Origin: Gonocerus acuteangulatus
Lineage: Eukaryota > Arthropoda > Insecta > Hemiptera > Coreidae
Assembly (NCBI GenBank): GCA_946811695.1
Contig: OX328126.1
Location: forward strand, 87,837,785-87,901,784
Length of the DNA: 64,000 nucleotides
Direction of reading: 5' to 3'
Each line of letters starts with the position of its first letter. The first letter of the stretch is position 1. The notes beneath the pieces were generated by a model. It was not told the origin of the DNA and made no database searches. It was given only the letters and a program-made list of their open reading frames with translations. Below, piece by piece: positions 41,516 through 52,283 of this stretch. The position numbers and the translations under genes were made by a program.

Positions 41516-41694
41516 GGAGGCCCGGTGGCTGTGAGTGTTAAGGCGTGAGCACTTTATACTCCGTTCCAAGGTCTTGGGTTCGATTCCCACAATGGGGTGA
41601 TGGCTTTTCTTTAGAAAAATGAAAATGCATCGCCCCTGTCCTGGCTAGAAAAAGGTGCTAACCTATAGGTAACCCGTCTCAAAATTCGTAGTCT
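41516..41694 (+). mobile_element. SINE family A, tail interrupted by a piggyBac-like element
   Basis: GGAGGCCCGGTGGCTGTGAG, B box GGGTTCGATTCCC, body to AAAATTCGTAG. The tail (AATAATGGACGTTAAAAATT) resumes at 42816, after the element at 41699-42811. Confidence 0.85.
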
Positions 41695-41970
41695 TTAAGC
41701 CTCCTCTATAAACGTTTAAGGTTGACACTCAAACATAAACGTTGGGTCGTATCCGACCCAGAGCCATTTTTGGGCCTGAAATGCAATAGGTTATTGGGAT
41801 TTATGCATTTATTTTCGAATATTAGGTGAATAAAATAAACTTTTAAAACATAAAAGACAATTCATAAAGGAAAACAAGCATTTGAGTTCTAAAATAAAAT
41901 AAAAAAAATAAATTCTAAAAAAAAAATAAATAAAATAAGAAAACATAGTAAATTGTTTATAGGACACGAT

Positions 41971-41990
41971 AAAAAATTAGTAATAACAAC

Positions 41991-42047
<57 letters not shown>

Positions 42048-42066
42048 GTTATTACTAATTTTTTTA
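41971..42066. repeat. perfect palindrome with TA loop
   Basis: AAAAAATTAGTAATAACAAC and its complement flank a TA microsatellite. It lies within the piggyBac-like element. Confidence 0.9.
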
Positions 42067-42110
42067 ATTGATTTATTACGAATTTTCTCATCTCTAAATT
42101 TTTTTTTGAA

Positions 42111-42165
42111 TAAATGTGATATAATGTGTTCCTTAGTTTTATTGTGATATTAAATTATTTATTGC

Positions 42166-42199
<34 letters not shown>

Positions 42200-42254
42200 G
42201 CAATAAATAATTTAATATCACAATAAAACTAAGGAACACATTATATCACATTTA
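42111..42254. repeat. 144-bp perfect palindrome with TA centre
   Basis: Arms of ~57 bp (starting TAAATGTGATATAATGTGTT, and including TTATTTATTGCG) are exact complements around a TA run. It is within the same element and 44 bp from the previous palindrome. Confidence 0.95.
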
Positions 42255-42829
42255 TGTTTTAGTAAAATAATCACAGGCACTGTGGCACACAGAGACAGAT
42301 GAGGGTCGAATTGAAAAAATAAACTACTATATCTTGATATTCTTGATCATCTTATTTTGAGAGTTCCTCGACTCCTTCGTTATCATTTGAGAGAATACCA
42401 TCGTCAGACTCTGAATCTATTCCATAAATTTGGTCATCTAATTCTAATCAGATGCTTCTCTTGTCACCTTAATTCGGCTATAACTTCTTCCATGGTTATG
42501 AGTAATTTGTTTTCTCCAGAAGCCATGATTTTTTAATGAAAACCTGGAACAATAGCATCTATAATCAAGTACATTATCATAAACGTTTGGTCGTATCCGA
42601 CCATCATGTCGAGTTCGGGAAAAAATTATATTGAGAGATGATTCAAAAAAGTATAGTTCTTACCTGACAGACGTAAACGTGGTCCGTGGCTTTCGCAGGA
42701 TTGACTGAGAGGGTACCTGAAGCCCATTGACGTTCCAGTGCGGGTATGAGGAGATATGCGCAGTTTTACGCGTTCTGGGTCGGATACGACCCGTACGTTT
42801 ATAGATGAGGGTTATTGACGTTAGTATCA

Positions 42830-43450
42830 ATAATGGACGTTAAAAATTTAAATAAATAAACGACCCTTGGCCCGGATTGTTAAGTACTCAAATAAAACTA
42901 ATATGAATAAAAATTATACAAAGAGTAAATAAAAAAAAAAAAGGTTGGACAAATATTAACCTTCAAGGGCCAAACCCGTATATATAAGCGTCCTAGGTTT
43001 ACGGGAAAGTAGGCCCCCGGGCTAGTCTGTCCATACTGCTCTCCTCGGAAAGGGCTAATATACAGGTTAATGTAGGTCTAAATAGCCTCAACTCTAGGAG
43101 GAGATTCTAGACATAATTTCCGACAATAAAGTTCATTTGAAGTGTAGTGCGATTCCGAAGGCAAAAGCAGTTATGTCCAATTTTTTTTACGTAGACAAAT
43201 GTTTTATTTAATAAGAAAGGATTGCACAAAATCTGTTCAAGACAATTAAATTCTAATTATGCCATCATAAAATACACAAAATGTTCTTTAAGAAAACAGT
43301 GATTTAATTCACTAAACCCACTGGTAGAAGATACTTTCTGGTCGCCCAATAACGCACTTCTGTTTTTCTCGATGAATCACGGGGTTATCACGCATTATTT
43401 CCTCAGCCCCCTTAACGGACTACAGATTCACAACTTACAGGAAAACTAAC
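42830..43450. other. non-coding sequence between two TTAA elements
   Basis: After the SINE tail, a short inverted SINE-A piece (CGACCCTTGGCCCGGATTGT, 42861-42890) is visible. The remainder to 43450 shows no gene or named repeat. Confidence 0.4.
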
Positions 43451-43457
43451 ACATTAA

Positions 43458-45178
43458 CCTTCCAGTAGTGGCGCCCCTTTTTGGGACATCCATAGTGGCG
43501 CTACACCTCACAGGTGCAAACCCTATTTCGCGCGGGAAAATGTGCCTCAGCAACCTGATTACATTGCTGTTTGAGAGAAATAGTAGAAAACTGCTGGCTA
43601 GATAACAAAACAACACTTTTGTTTTTGCGGGGATAGAAGAAACCATCGTTTTCGATTAAATAAAATCATGTTATGTTCGATATGAAATAAAATATTAATA
43701 TAAAATATGAAATTGAATAATCGGGTCTTTTTGCGAAGACCACATCCAGTTAATTTTGAAGTAGCAGTAGTGATTTTTAACAGTTACTCGTACTCGCTGA
43801 TAAGCTTACTGATTAGCTTATAGGTTCTTTGCTGGTTATCTACTACTTCTTGACTCGTTATCTACGGTTATAATTCATATTAGATAATGGCAAGCAATAT
43901 TTATTAATAAAAAGGTTAATATGATCAAAATCAATTCTCTCAACTATGAAATAAGTTATTAAGCTTTAAAGTTGACTGTTTTGCAGGCTATGAAGGATAA
44001 CAAACAACGTTATTTGTAAACAAACATATTTTATTCCTTTTCTCTCTCTCTCTTTTTTGGATATTTTACATTTATTAGGCATTACATGCTATGCGTTTCC
44101 GCTCGCTCAAGAAGATATCAAAACCCTAGTCAATCCAACTCCCAATTAATAGAATTATATTAATTGTAGCGACTCTAGTCTATCCAAGTCGCTAAAATTA
44201 ATAGGATTCCATTAATTTTTCCCAGTAAGAAACCAATCCCTTTTACTTTGTCAGGAACATCGCGAACTAATTGTAAAAGACTCATTTTTCTCACAAACAT
44301 AAGCAGAGCTTTTTCATAAACAAAAGCTAATTCACTGTTGAAGGTTACTTTACTCCCAGCAAGAACGAATGCAATTGGTCATCCAATCCTCCAATAGGAA
44401 GGCAAAGGAGTTATGCGCATGCGCTAAATCACTGATACAATCACTACTGCTACTTCAAAAGTAACTGGATGTGGTCTTCGCAAAAAGACCCGAATAATCA
44501 ATCTATGTATAGGAGTTGTGACGCCTAAACCTAGCCATACTTAAAAACACTCTGCTGTTATTGGTATAAGTGCCAAATTTCTGTTTTTTTTTTTGTTTTT
44601 TTGGAAAAAAAGTATCATGTTTCATGACTACACTATTACTAGGTACTGGTAGTGGAGTCGTAACCCACTTTTGTAACGCTTTTTTTCAGTTTAGTCATCG
44701 CTAAAGCATATTTATGCTAATAACGACGTCCTGTGATCCTGTGTTGCTAACATTTGTGTAATAGGCCATCTTAAATCTTATCCTACATGATATTCATGTA
44801 AAAAAAGATAGGAAATCACAGGAATAGTGGCGGTGTAACTAGCAGTTGAAGACCAATTTTTACTCCTCTCATTTATTTTACGATCGAATAAACTCACCCA
44901 CCTACTCATAGATGATAGCATAGTAAGATAGAGAACGAAATATGTAAATATCTCATATCTGGAAAACTTACGTGAGTTGTGGCGCGGCACCCGAGAGGTG
45001 ACGAGGGGCGCCACTGACAATGGCGACCTCACAAAAAGGCGTCAATGCTACTGGCCGGTGGAAAAACGGAAATCCGGAAGATACTAAAGCGGAGAGCCCG
45101 CCAAAACAAGGCTGCCAACCGTGATCCAAAAAATAAAAAAAGTTATGCACCTTTCAGGTGCGCGCTACTAACGGAGGG
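43458..45178. mobile_element. 1.7-kb piggyBac-like TTAA element with a nested MITE
   Basis: Exact TTAA lies on both sides (43454-43457; 45179-45182). The termini CCTTCCAGTAGTGGCGCC and GCGCGCTACTAACGGAGGG are imperfect inverted repeats, with GCACCTTTCAGGTGC-like palindromes near both ends. No transposase frame is seen. Confidence 0.6.
43722..44492. mobile_element. 771-bp MITE containing the shared core block
   Basis: The terminal inverted repeats CGGGTCTTTTTGCGAAGACC match over ~50 bp. It is flanked by AATAAT on both sides (43716-43721; 44493-44498). The centre (44078-44141, minus) carries GAGCGAGCGGAAACGCAT, shared with 46541-46603 and 61235-61298. Confidence 0.85.
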
Positions 45179-45204
45179 TTAAATAGGACTGGAGATAATG
45201 ATGT

Positions 45205-45345
45205 AGGAACGGATGCCCGTGCTTCGTCACGGCAGATAAGTAGTTATTTTATTACGTTAAATTATGAATCATCAAAATTAAAGCTACTATATATTTTTGC
45301 AGTTTATTACAGCACCGTTCCCGTCATACTATAAGTTATTCATCA
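45205..45345 (+). repeat. dispersed repeat, inverted copy of 26690-26800
   Basis: CCGTGCTTCGTCACGGC is followed by GTAGTTATTTTATTACGTTA and TTTGCAGTTTATTA. Confidence 0.55.
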
Positions 45346-45631
45346 TTTAATAAATAATCAACGTATAATGTTTCTGGACATTGGGGCGCTCCGGACCAGT
45401 GTCAAGAAGCAGATAACCAAGAGATAACCCTTTATCTATAGGTCTATAGGAGTTTAAGGGTTCGAGATATTATTACCTCGGATGGACCATCACCAGATAT
45501 AGGGTAAACTCTATGAGGGACAAAATCACAGTTTATTTCTAGTAATTCAAGGTCTGCCATCATAGTTGAAAATTTCAACTATGATTATTTCAACTTGAAA
45601 TGAAGCTAAAATAGAAATAATATTATTAAAT

Positions 45632-45840
45632 TAAATTTAAATTTTGACGTCTATTATTATTAACTACGAATTTTGGGACGGGTTATCTATAGGTTACCAC
45701 CCTTTTCTAGCCAGGATAGGGCTGATGCCCTTTCTGTTATCTAAATAAAAGCCACCACACCATAGTGGGAATCGAACCCACGACCTTTGGCACGGAGTGT
45801 CAAGTGCTCACGCCTTAACACTCACGGCCACCGGGCCTCC
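45632..45840 (-). mobile_element. SINE family A, full length, 13-bp TSD
   Basis: AATATTATTAAAT flanks it at 45619-45631 and 45841-45853. The minus strand has GGAGGCCCGGTGGCCGTGAG, B box GGGTTCGATTCCC and the family tail. Confidence 0.95.
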
Positions 45841-45960
45841 AATATTATTAAATAAATACAGTACTCCTGTACCTAGCAACACCAGGTGACCTGTTGTGGA
45901 CTTGTTGTCCTAGCAACCCTTTCTGCCTTGGCTTGCCCGCTCTCTAACCAAATAAAAATT

Positions 45961-46175
45961 TATTTATTTATTTAAATTTTAACGTCCATTTATTATTGAC
46001 TACGAATTTTAGGACGGGTTATCTATAGGTTACCACCCTTTTCTAGCCAGGATAGGGGTGATGCCTTTTCTTTTTTCGAAAGAAAAGCCACAGCCCCTAG
46101 TGGGAATCGAACCCACAACCTTTGGCACGGAGTGTTAAGAGCTCACGCCTTAACCCTCACGGCTACCGGGTCTCC
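45961..46175 (-). mobile_element. SINE family A, full length, 11-bp TSD
   Basis: AAATAAAAATT flanks it at 45950-45960 and 46176-46186. The family head, B box and tail are all present. Confidence 0.95.
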
Positions 46176-46369
46176 AAATAAAAATTCAAACTTCTCTAAT
46201 AATACTTAAAAATTCAAATATCAAAGCCAGGAGGTCAGGTATTGTTACATCAAGGGGCCCGTAGACTGTATCACTATACCTCTCGGAAAGTATGCTATAC
46301 TATTTCAAGCTCAAGTCATGGCCATAGATTCTTCCGCAGACTTCATGAACTGCGGTGATTCGGTAAAAA

Positions 46370-46825
46370 TGAAGTTTCACGCCCTCAAAACCGATTTCTT
46401 TCAAATTTTGTAGAATAACGTATTTTGATGCACTAAACATGAATACGTTAAAAAAAAAAAAACCTTCGCATTTAACTAGGAAAGAAGTTATTAAGCACTA
46501 AAGTTAATAGAATAATTAATAGAATTCTATTAATTTTAGCGAGTTGGATTGACTGAGGTTTTGTTATCTTCTTGAGCGAGCGGAAACGCATAGCATGTAT
46601 GCCTTAAAGTCGTCATTTATGCCTTAAAGTTGTCACAAATTTAGTTGTTTACATTAGTCTCATAACCCGCATAACAGTGAACTTTAGTGCTTAATAACTT
46701 CTTTCCTAGTTAAATGCGAAGGTTTTTTTTTAACGTATTCGTGTTTAGTGCATCAAAATACGCTATTGCACGAATTTTGAAAGAAATCGGTTTTGAGGGC
46801 GTGAAACTTCATTTTTACCGGTGTT
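46370..46825. mobile_element. ~455-bp MITE with long inverted arms and the shared core
   Basis: TGAAGTTTCACGCCCTCAAA and its complement TTTGAGGGCGTGAAACTTCA, then ATTTTGATGCACTAAACA and TGTTTAGTGCATCAAAAT-like arms, close on a core at 46541-46603. Confidence 0.85.
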
Positions 46826-46829
46826 TCTA

Positions 46830-47215
46830 AGTACAAGCGTTTTACCATATTCTCGGATAGTCAAGCAGCAGTAAGAGCTTTATCTATGGGTAGAATAAAG
46901 TCCAAGATGGTGCAGGAGTGTGAAAGGATAGCCTAAAGACCCAAAACAGGGTCAAGCTTGGGTGAGTTCCGGGATACTGGCATCCGGAGGAACGAAAAAT
47001 CAGAAGAAATGGTTAATACAGGGGCATCTATCTAACCAGAACCACTATGCGGCATAGCACCAGCCGTGGCTAGACTAAGTATTAGGGGTGGGATCTGAAC
47101 ACAAGAGAAAGTGGCACTACAGCACCACACAGAAAGAAATTTTTGCTTTTGGTGGACAAAAAGAGGATAAAGACTCTTCTTAATCTGTACAATACTAAGG
47201 TAAAACTCGTATTTG
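46830..47215 (+). pseudogene. LINE remnant with RNase H-like region
   Basis: Conceptual translation with frame breaks reads FSDSQAAVRALSMGRIKSKM, then a VKLGWVPGYWHP-like segment, as in the RNase H domain of LINE polyproteins. It is followed by DNA similar to 50578-50640 (GGATAAAGACTCTTCTTAAT), so both derive from the same LINE family. Confidence 0.55.
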
Positions 47216-48011
47216 GTCTAAATAATCGACTGATTTCCCTGCAGCTCGGAACAATGTGTCCATTTTGCATAATTATTTTGCGATTTTACGGAAGAACTTA
47301 AGGAAACAACTTGATATGAAATAAAAGATTTTCCCCGATCTCGAGGCATATAATGCGAATAGGCTATTGTTCCCAAATGGGTAAATATCTCTTTCACGAC
47401 AGATAACAATTTATGAAATACATTATTAAAGCAACTGCAACATTTTATCGTTACATAAATATTTCTAAAAGTAAATAAAAATTATTGGAATAGTTTTACC
47501 AGTAGTGTGCATTATATAGTGCGAAAACAAGCATAAAGCATAACATATTTGTTACAAAAAACCAAAAAAAAAACAGCAATTTCATAAATTTTGGGAGTCA
47601 TGTTTTCAGGTAAGGAAGTATATTTTTGATTAATTCAATACTTTATTTAATTGTAATTAAATTGGCAATGCTTTAAAATGGAAAAATTCTTAAAAATTGG
47701 GGAAAATGGTCAGTTAACGTTTAACGTTGTTTGCTTTCTGAGTGGCAATGCAAAAATATGCTGGACATTGACACTATAATCATAGACCTTTAATTTTCCA
47801 CGGATTTTCAAGTTCACTCACTGATAACAGACAAAAAATGTTCCAATGTGTCCACTTAGATAATATGCGAATTATAATCTAACGAGATGAACTCAGATAA
47901 AATATTTTTTTATTTGCTCAATTTTAGAGTTTTCATTAATTTTATTTGTATTCTTATTGAATCTCTCTAATTGTTTTGCACTTTAGCTCAATGTATGATT
48001 AGATTACGTTG

Positions 48012-48050
48012 TATTTAAAAGGAGGCTTTGCCCTGCGTGTTCATTCAGTT
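48012..48050 (+). promoter_or_regulatory. core promoter: TATA-like box and initiator
   Basis: TATTTAAAA at 48012-48020 and TCAGTT at 48045-48050 (arthropod initiator consensus TCAGT) are spaced so that the box lies ~35 bp upstream of the initiator A. The ATG follows 42 bp later. Confidence 0.6.
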
Positions 48051-48088
48051 TCGGGTTTGTTTTCAGGAAGTTAACACCTATTGAAGTT

Positions 48089-48739
48089 ATGATCGCCTTT
48101 GCTTTTCTGGTGTGTATCCTGCTTTCAGGAGTGGCTTCTGAAGATGCAAATCTCGTCATGGACAAGATCCTGGCCGAAGGGAACCCCAACATCCAGAAGG
48201 TGACGGTACTCCCGGATACGTTGCCACTTTTCTTCGGGGGTTTAGTGAACCTTACGGCCTTCGGGATGAAGGTGACTAGGGATGTCGATAGAGTGACAAG
48301 GACGAGAGACGCTCGTCTGGGTATGTATACGGACGACAAGGGTATCCTGGCTGCATATCTCACCTCTGGAGTGATAGAAGTGATTCTAGACAAGGTGAGT
48401 ATCGTCACACCTTACTGGTCTGTGGAGGCTTCGGTGACACTGAGATACACTGGGGAATTCTCAGTGCAGTCCGTCGTCGATAAGAAAGCAGATTGCAGAT
48501 CTTGCGGTGCAGTCCTTCATGCGATCGATTTGGAAACGCCGGAGATAGTTCTATTCAAGTCTAATGGTGGGATCCTCTTCGACTTCTGGGTGCGACGAAT
48601 GCAGAGAACTTGGATCATGAGGAAGATCATACTTGGCTTTTTCGGGCCTGTTTTCTCAAAGACCACAATCCAGCCGTTCCAATCAGCTGTAACGCACAAT
48701 CTTTGCAACTGCTCAAGCCGTCGTAATGGGGGCTTGTAA
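48089..48739 (+). CDS. secreted protein, mite group-7 allergen-like (TULIP/JHBP fold), tentative
   Basis: A single-exon frame of 216 residues starting MIAFAFLVCILLSGVASEDA, a clear signal peptide with likely cleavage after GVASE or nearby. The mature part alternates hydrophobic strands with polar residues (VTVLPDTLPLFFGGLVNLTAFGMKVTRD, VIEVILDKVSIVTPYWSVEA) and has length and pattern like group-7 mite allergens, secreted lipid-binding proteins of the TULIP/JHBP type. Four cysteines lie at ~136, 139, 206 and 208. An AAG|GTGAGT donor-like site at ~48393 sits inside the frame but appears unused because the frame stays coherent after it. The family call is from pattern memory and is uncertain; secretion is well supported. 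Confidence 0.75.
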   Translation: MIAFAFLVCILLSGVASEDANLVMDKILAEGNPNIQKVTVLPDTLPLFFGGLVNLTAFGMKVTRDVDRVTRTRDARLGMYTDDKGILAAYLTSGVIEVILDKVSIVTPYWSVEASVTLRYTGEFSVQSVVDKKADCRSCGAVLHAIDLETPEIVLFKSNGGILFDFWVRRMQRTWIMRKIILGFFGPVFSKTTIQPFQSAVTHNLCNCSSRRNGGL

Positions 48740-49109
48740 ATATCGTTGACATCGACCACCACCATAATCATCTTTAGAGATATTTGAGAAGCCAAATATT
48801 TCACAGAAGTAGGTATTTTTTAAAGTTGCCATAAAGTAGCCCGGCGTAACCAAAAACTCCAAGAATACCTATTTCCTACGAAAAATTCATTTGAGCTGTC
48901 AGCTCTATTCTTTGGGATCCTCTACCTCTAAATTAAGTAAACTCAGGCTGAGCCCTAGATCACTAACAAAATGTCTAACTTTTCTCTTTAGCCGTCCACT
49001 TCAATTTTCTATTCTCAACTTCAATTTGAGAGCCTGGTGGAAGTAATTTACAATGCGAATTTATAATAATTACACGTTTTATCCCCCCAAAAATTGAAAA
49101 AAAATCCTC
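48740..49109 (+). other. probable 3' UTR / flank of the secreted-protein gene
   Basis: There is no other gene signal. The nearest AATAAA motifs are at ~49442 (AAAATAAACAAAG) and ~49893 (ACAATAAAG), beyond a SINE, so the transcript end is uncertain. Confidence 0.35.
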
Positions 49110-49365
49110 AAGGGCCTAAGATACTGTAGAGGTATCTGATTCTCGTTCCTACGGTGCTCCTGGAAGATTCTGTAGTTAGTACTATACTCAAGACCCCTGA
49201 TTTACCCTTTTACAGATACCCATTAAAGACTGGGTGGGCCTAGGACCCTTCCGTAGAACGAAAACTCTAGAAAATATTATCTTCAAATGCGCGCTCGAAT
49301 TTCGATCTTGGGACTACTTGAACTTTAGTCGAGTGTTGTACCACTGAGTCAAAATTGCGCCCGAT
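49110..49365 (-). mobile_element. diverged SINE family C copy
   Basis: Minus strand: GACTCAGTGGTACAACACTCGA, B-box-like GATCGAAATTC, then GGCCTAGGACCC-like body and CAGATACCTCTACAGTATCT, as at 28806-29179. Confidence 0.7.
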
Positions 49366-50192
49366 TTTTAATGTCTCAATATTTAATGTTCCACGTCTTA
49401 CTAATTTCTCTAATCTGTGAGTAAATGAAGTATTTTACCGAAAATAAACAAAGCACATTCTGAACTAAATTAATTAAATTCGAATGATATATAATGTTCA
49501 CAATTTAATTTTTGAGAAAAACAATCCTTTTGACTTGGAGTCTTTTCCAATAATAGTACATTGGATATTTGTTAACTTTAGATGTTAAACACTGTCTTTA
49601 ACAAGAAGAACATATCTAAACCAGACTATGAATATGTCGCTGAAGCCAATAGCCAAACAGATTAAGCCCAGTCAAAAGAATTCCTAACCTCAACTTCAAA
49701 TCTAACAGATTATTTTTATAGTTGATAATGGCCCTCGTAAAACAAATCATAGATCTCATGTAAAAGAATAAGTTACTAACAATAAGATTTGCTCACACAA
49801 AGTGTAGTGAACGAATTAAAAATCATATGTAGAACAAAATGTATTATTACATTGTTTACTTCTGTCAGTTATGAACTGTTCATCATGATTTACAATAAAG
49901 TTATTTTTGTTAGCTGATAATGTGTTTATTTCCTTAATCACCACGCACCACCAAATCAAGCAATGAGAACTACATTTCAGATAAGGGAAGCGAGGCTCAA
50001 ATTTTCCATCATGTAGCTAGCCAACACACTGCTTACCGTAACTTAATTTTGTAATATTATTACAAATATATAACACATTATTAAATGCAATAATAATTAA
50101 ATATATTAGTCAATAATAATTACTTAAATGTATATATAGCATTTATGTAAGATTCTCAAATACAATATCATAAAAAATGTACATTTTATTTT

Positions 50193-50405
50193 GGAGGCCC
50201 GGTGGCCATGAGTGTTAAGGCAAGAGCACTTAATACTCTGTTCCAAGGGTTGTAGGTTCGATTCCCACTATGGGGTGGTTGCTTTTCTTTAGAAAAGAGT
50301 AAATTCATCAGCCCTGTCCTGGCTAGAAAAGGTAGGTAAACTATAGCTAACCCGTCCTAAAATTCGTAGTTAATAATAATGGACGTTAAAATTAAAATAA
50401 ATATA
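50193..50405 (+). mobile_element. SINE family A, full length
   Basis: GGAGGCCCGGTGGCCATGAG, B box AGGTTCGATTCCC, body GGCTAGAAAAGGTAGG, and tail TAATAATGGACGTTAAAATT. No clear target duplication was found. Confidence 0.85.
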
Positions 50406-50547
50406 TCTTTTTAAAATAACAGCTGACGTGGCAACAATGGCTCTTGGACCGTTTGGGGGGGGGGGGGAGGTGTCACTACAATACTTTTTAAAAAGATATC
50501 TCTTACCTTTTTATACACACATTATTAGTGATATTAACAAATCTGAA

Positions 50548-50990
50548 CCCAGAGACAGGCGAAGCTGTTCCTTTCCTTTGTGGATAAGAAGAGGACACAG
50601 ACTCTCCTTAATCTGTGCAGGTCTAAGGTAAGACTAGTAACAGCTCTTCTTACAGGTCACTGTAGAATGCACCGGCACATCTACTCTATGTGGCTGACCA
50701 GGACTACATGGTGCAGACAGTGCCTTGAAGACGATGAGACGCCGTACCATATCATATGCAGATGTCCAGCACTTGTAGCGAAGAGATACCTGCATTTTGG
50801 TGCAGATTTCATAGACGACCCTAGAAGGCTACCTGAATTGAACCTTAGGACTCTCTTAAGGTTCATGACGGATACGGACCTGTTGGTGTAACAAGCTGGC
50901 TTGTCGGGTGGCACAATAGGCCTTGTAGGTCTCGGTGCAGTTCCTTCCGGGTTTTCTCCGGGCACCCGTTCTTAATTCTAATTCTAATTC
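50548..50990 (+). mobile_element. 5'-truncated LINE insertion with RNase H/C-terminal ORF and 13-bp TSD
   Basis: The frame at 50580-50891 (103 residues) reads VRLVTALLTGHCRMHRHIYS, then MWLTRTTWCRQCLEDDETPYHIICRCPAL, the CCHC-like tail of LINE polyproteins that carry RNase H. The insert ends in a (TTCTAA)n-type tail. TAACAAATCTGAA lies on both sides (50535-50547; 50991-51003), showing target-primed insertion. Confidence 0.85.
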
Positions 50991-51229
50991 TAACAAATCT
51001 GAAACATTTGTTTTTATGGGATCAAAAGGTTTGTTATGATCTACATATGGATGGTGCAAAGTCGACATTTCTCATCTAGACTTCCGGATTGTTTCCTCGG
51101 ATTTACGGCATAAACGGTGTATCCACCCTACAGGAAGGGAGGAAACTCGCATATATGTAACAAAATCCTGCCTCAATATGCTGGAAAGGATGTCTCCTTG
51201 ATAGGCCATGTGTGTTTGACAGATGTGTG

Positions 51230-51432
51230 TGTTTTTTTTTTCTTACGGCGCATCGACATCTAGGCTCTTACCGTCAGGCTATCTATAGGTTATCACCCTG
51301 ACTAAACATCCATGGTGCAGCTGGGAATTTTCTCAACGGGCCCTCAAATGAGAAAAATTCCTGCTGCAGGAGGGAACCCCCATTTCCCGCATGAGAATCC
51401 AAGGAATTAGCCACTGGACCACGGGAAGACCC
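51230..51432 (-). mobile_element. SINE family B
   Basis: T run, TTACGGCGCATCGACATCTA, body, then minus-strand head GGGTCTTCCCGTGGTCCAGT and GGCTAATTCCTTGGATTC. The B box is degraded (GGGGGTTCCC). Confidence 0.8.
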
Positions 51433-51444
51433 TAGAAGATTATT

Positions 51445-51644
51445 TTTAGCATAAATATGCTGTAGCGGTGACCAAACTGGAAAAAAAACCGTTACGAAAA
51501 AGTGTCCGCTGGCGTTCGCGCATGCGCGGTGGCCATGTACGAAAAAGGAGACTGTATGTTGTAGAGTACATTACGTAGTTTTGTCGGTTGGACCTAAAGC
51601 ACATTCATGTTCCTGAATTTGAGCAGAAGGCTCTAAACAAATTT
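51445..51644 (+). repeat. dispersed repeat family D, second copy
   Basis: GTGTCCGCTGGCGTTCGCGC, CATGCGCGGTGGCCATGTAC and GAGCAGAAGGCTCTAAACAA match 34640-34860. Confidence 0.65.
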
Positions 51645-51840
51645 ATTTATTTATCGTTAAAGTCCATTTGTAATTGACACAGAATTTTAGGACGGGACAT
51701 CTCTAAGTACCACTCTTTTTCCAGCCAGGATAAAGGCTGATTCAATTTCTATTTTTGAAAGGAAATCCACCACTCATAATGGGAATCGAACCCACGACCT
51801 TGGACACGGAGAGCTCACGCCTTAGCGTTCACGGGGACCG
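51645..51840 (-). mobile_element. SINE family A, diverged
   Basis: Tail TTATTTATTTATCGTTAAAG, body AGGACGGGACATCTCTAAG, B box complement GGGAATCGAACCC. The head is shortened. Confidence 0.75.
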
Positions 51841-52109
51841 AAAAGATTAATGATATCCATTGGGAGTTATTACGTCTGCTTATCAACCACTTGGTTTTGT
51901 TTATCATTATATCAACAAGACCTATCTTTATGGGCGTCGAAACGGAATCAGTCTTCCATCGTTTCCTTTGCTATTAAGGTAAGAACTAACGCTCCTGTGA
52001 ATAATGACTAGTTTACACGAGCTTGTAAACAGGTCATTTTTTTTAGTAATAGATAGATAATAGTTTATTGGCATAAGTATACGACGTTGCCATGGAGTTT
52101 GGCTCTTTT

Positions 52110-52230
52110 AGCACTTTCCTCCGAAGGAAAGTAGCTATTGAGGTTGCACTCATGACGGAATTTTTAAAAAATTTCTTCAAATCTTTATCGATCCTACCTA
52201 GTAGACACCAAAATTGACCCCGTTAAAATG

Positions 52231-52283
<53 letters not shown>

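Larger units (their letters stand above)
41699..42811 (-). mobile_element. internally deleted piggyBac-like element
   Basis: It is flanked by TTAA (41695-41698) and TTAT (42812-42815). Inverted ends are GCCTCCTCTATAAACGT and CGTTTATAGATGAGGG, plus subterminal GGGTCGTATCCGACCCAGA repeats on both sides. Minus strand near 42534-42380 has MASGENKLLITMEEVIAELR and, in another frame, an acidic run DDQIYGIDSESDDGILSN, like the acidic N-terminus of piggyBac transposases. The catalytic part is absent. Confidence 0.7.
45350..46230 (-). repeat. dispersed repeat split by two SINEs, related to 25690-26080
   Basis: TTATTTCTAGTAATTCAAGG, GGTTGCTAGGAC-like and GCCAAGGCAG-like blocks match the inverted order at 25800-25990. 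The SINEs at 45632 and 45961 are inserted in it. Confidence 0.55.

Noticed and set aside
41516..41600. tRNA gene (Ser/Leu-like, B box GGTTCGATTCCC)
   Set aside because: It is the head of the repeated SINE family A with body and tail.
48004..48408. 134-codon minus frame
   Set aside because: It mirrors the secreted-protein gene, which has promoter and signal peptide support.
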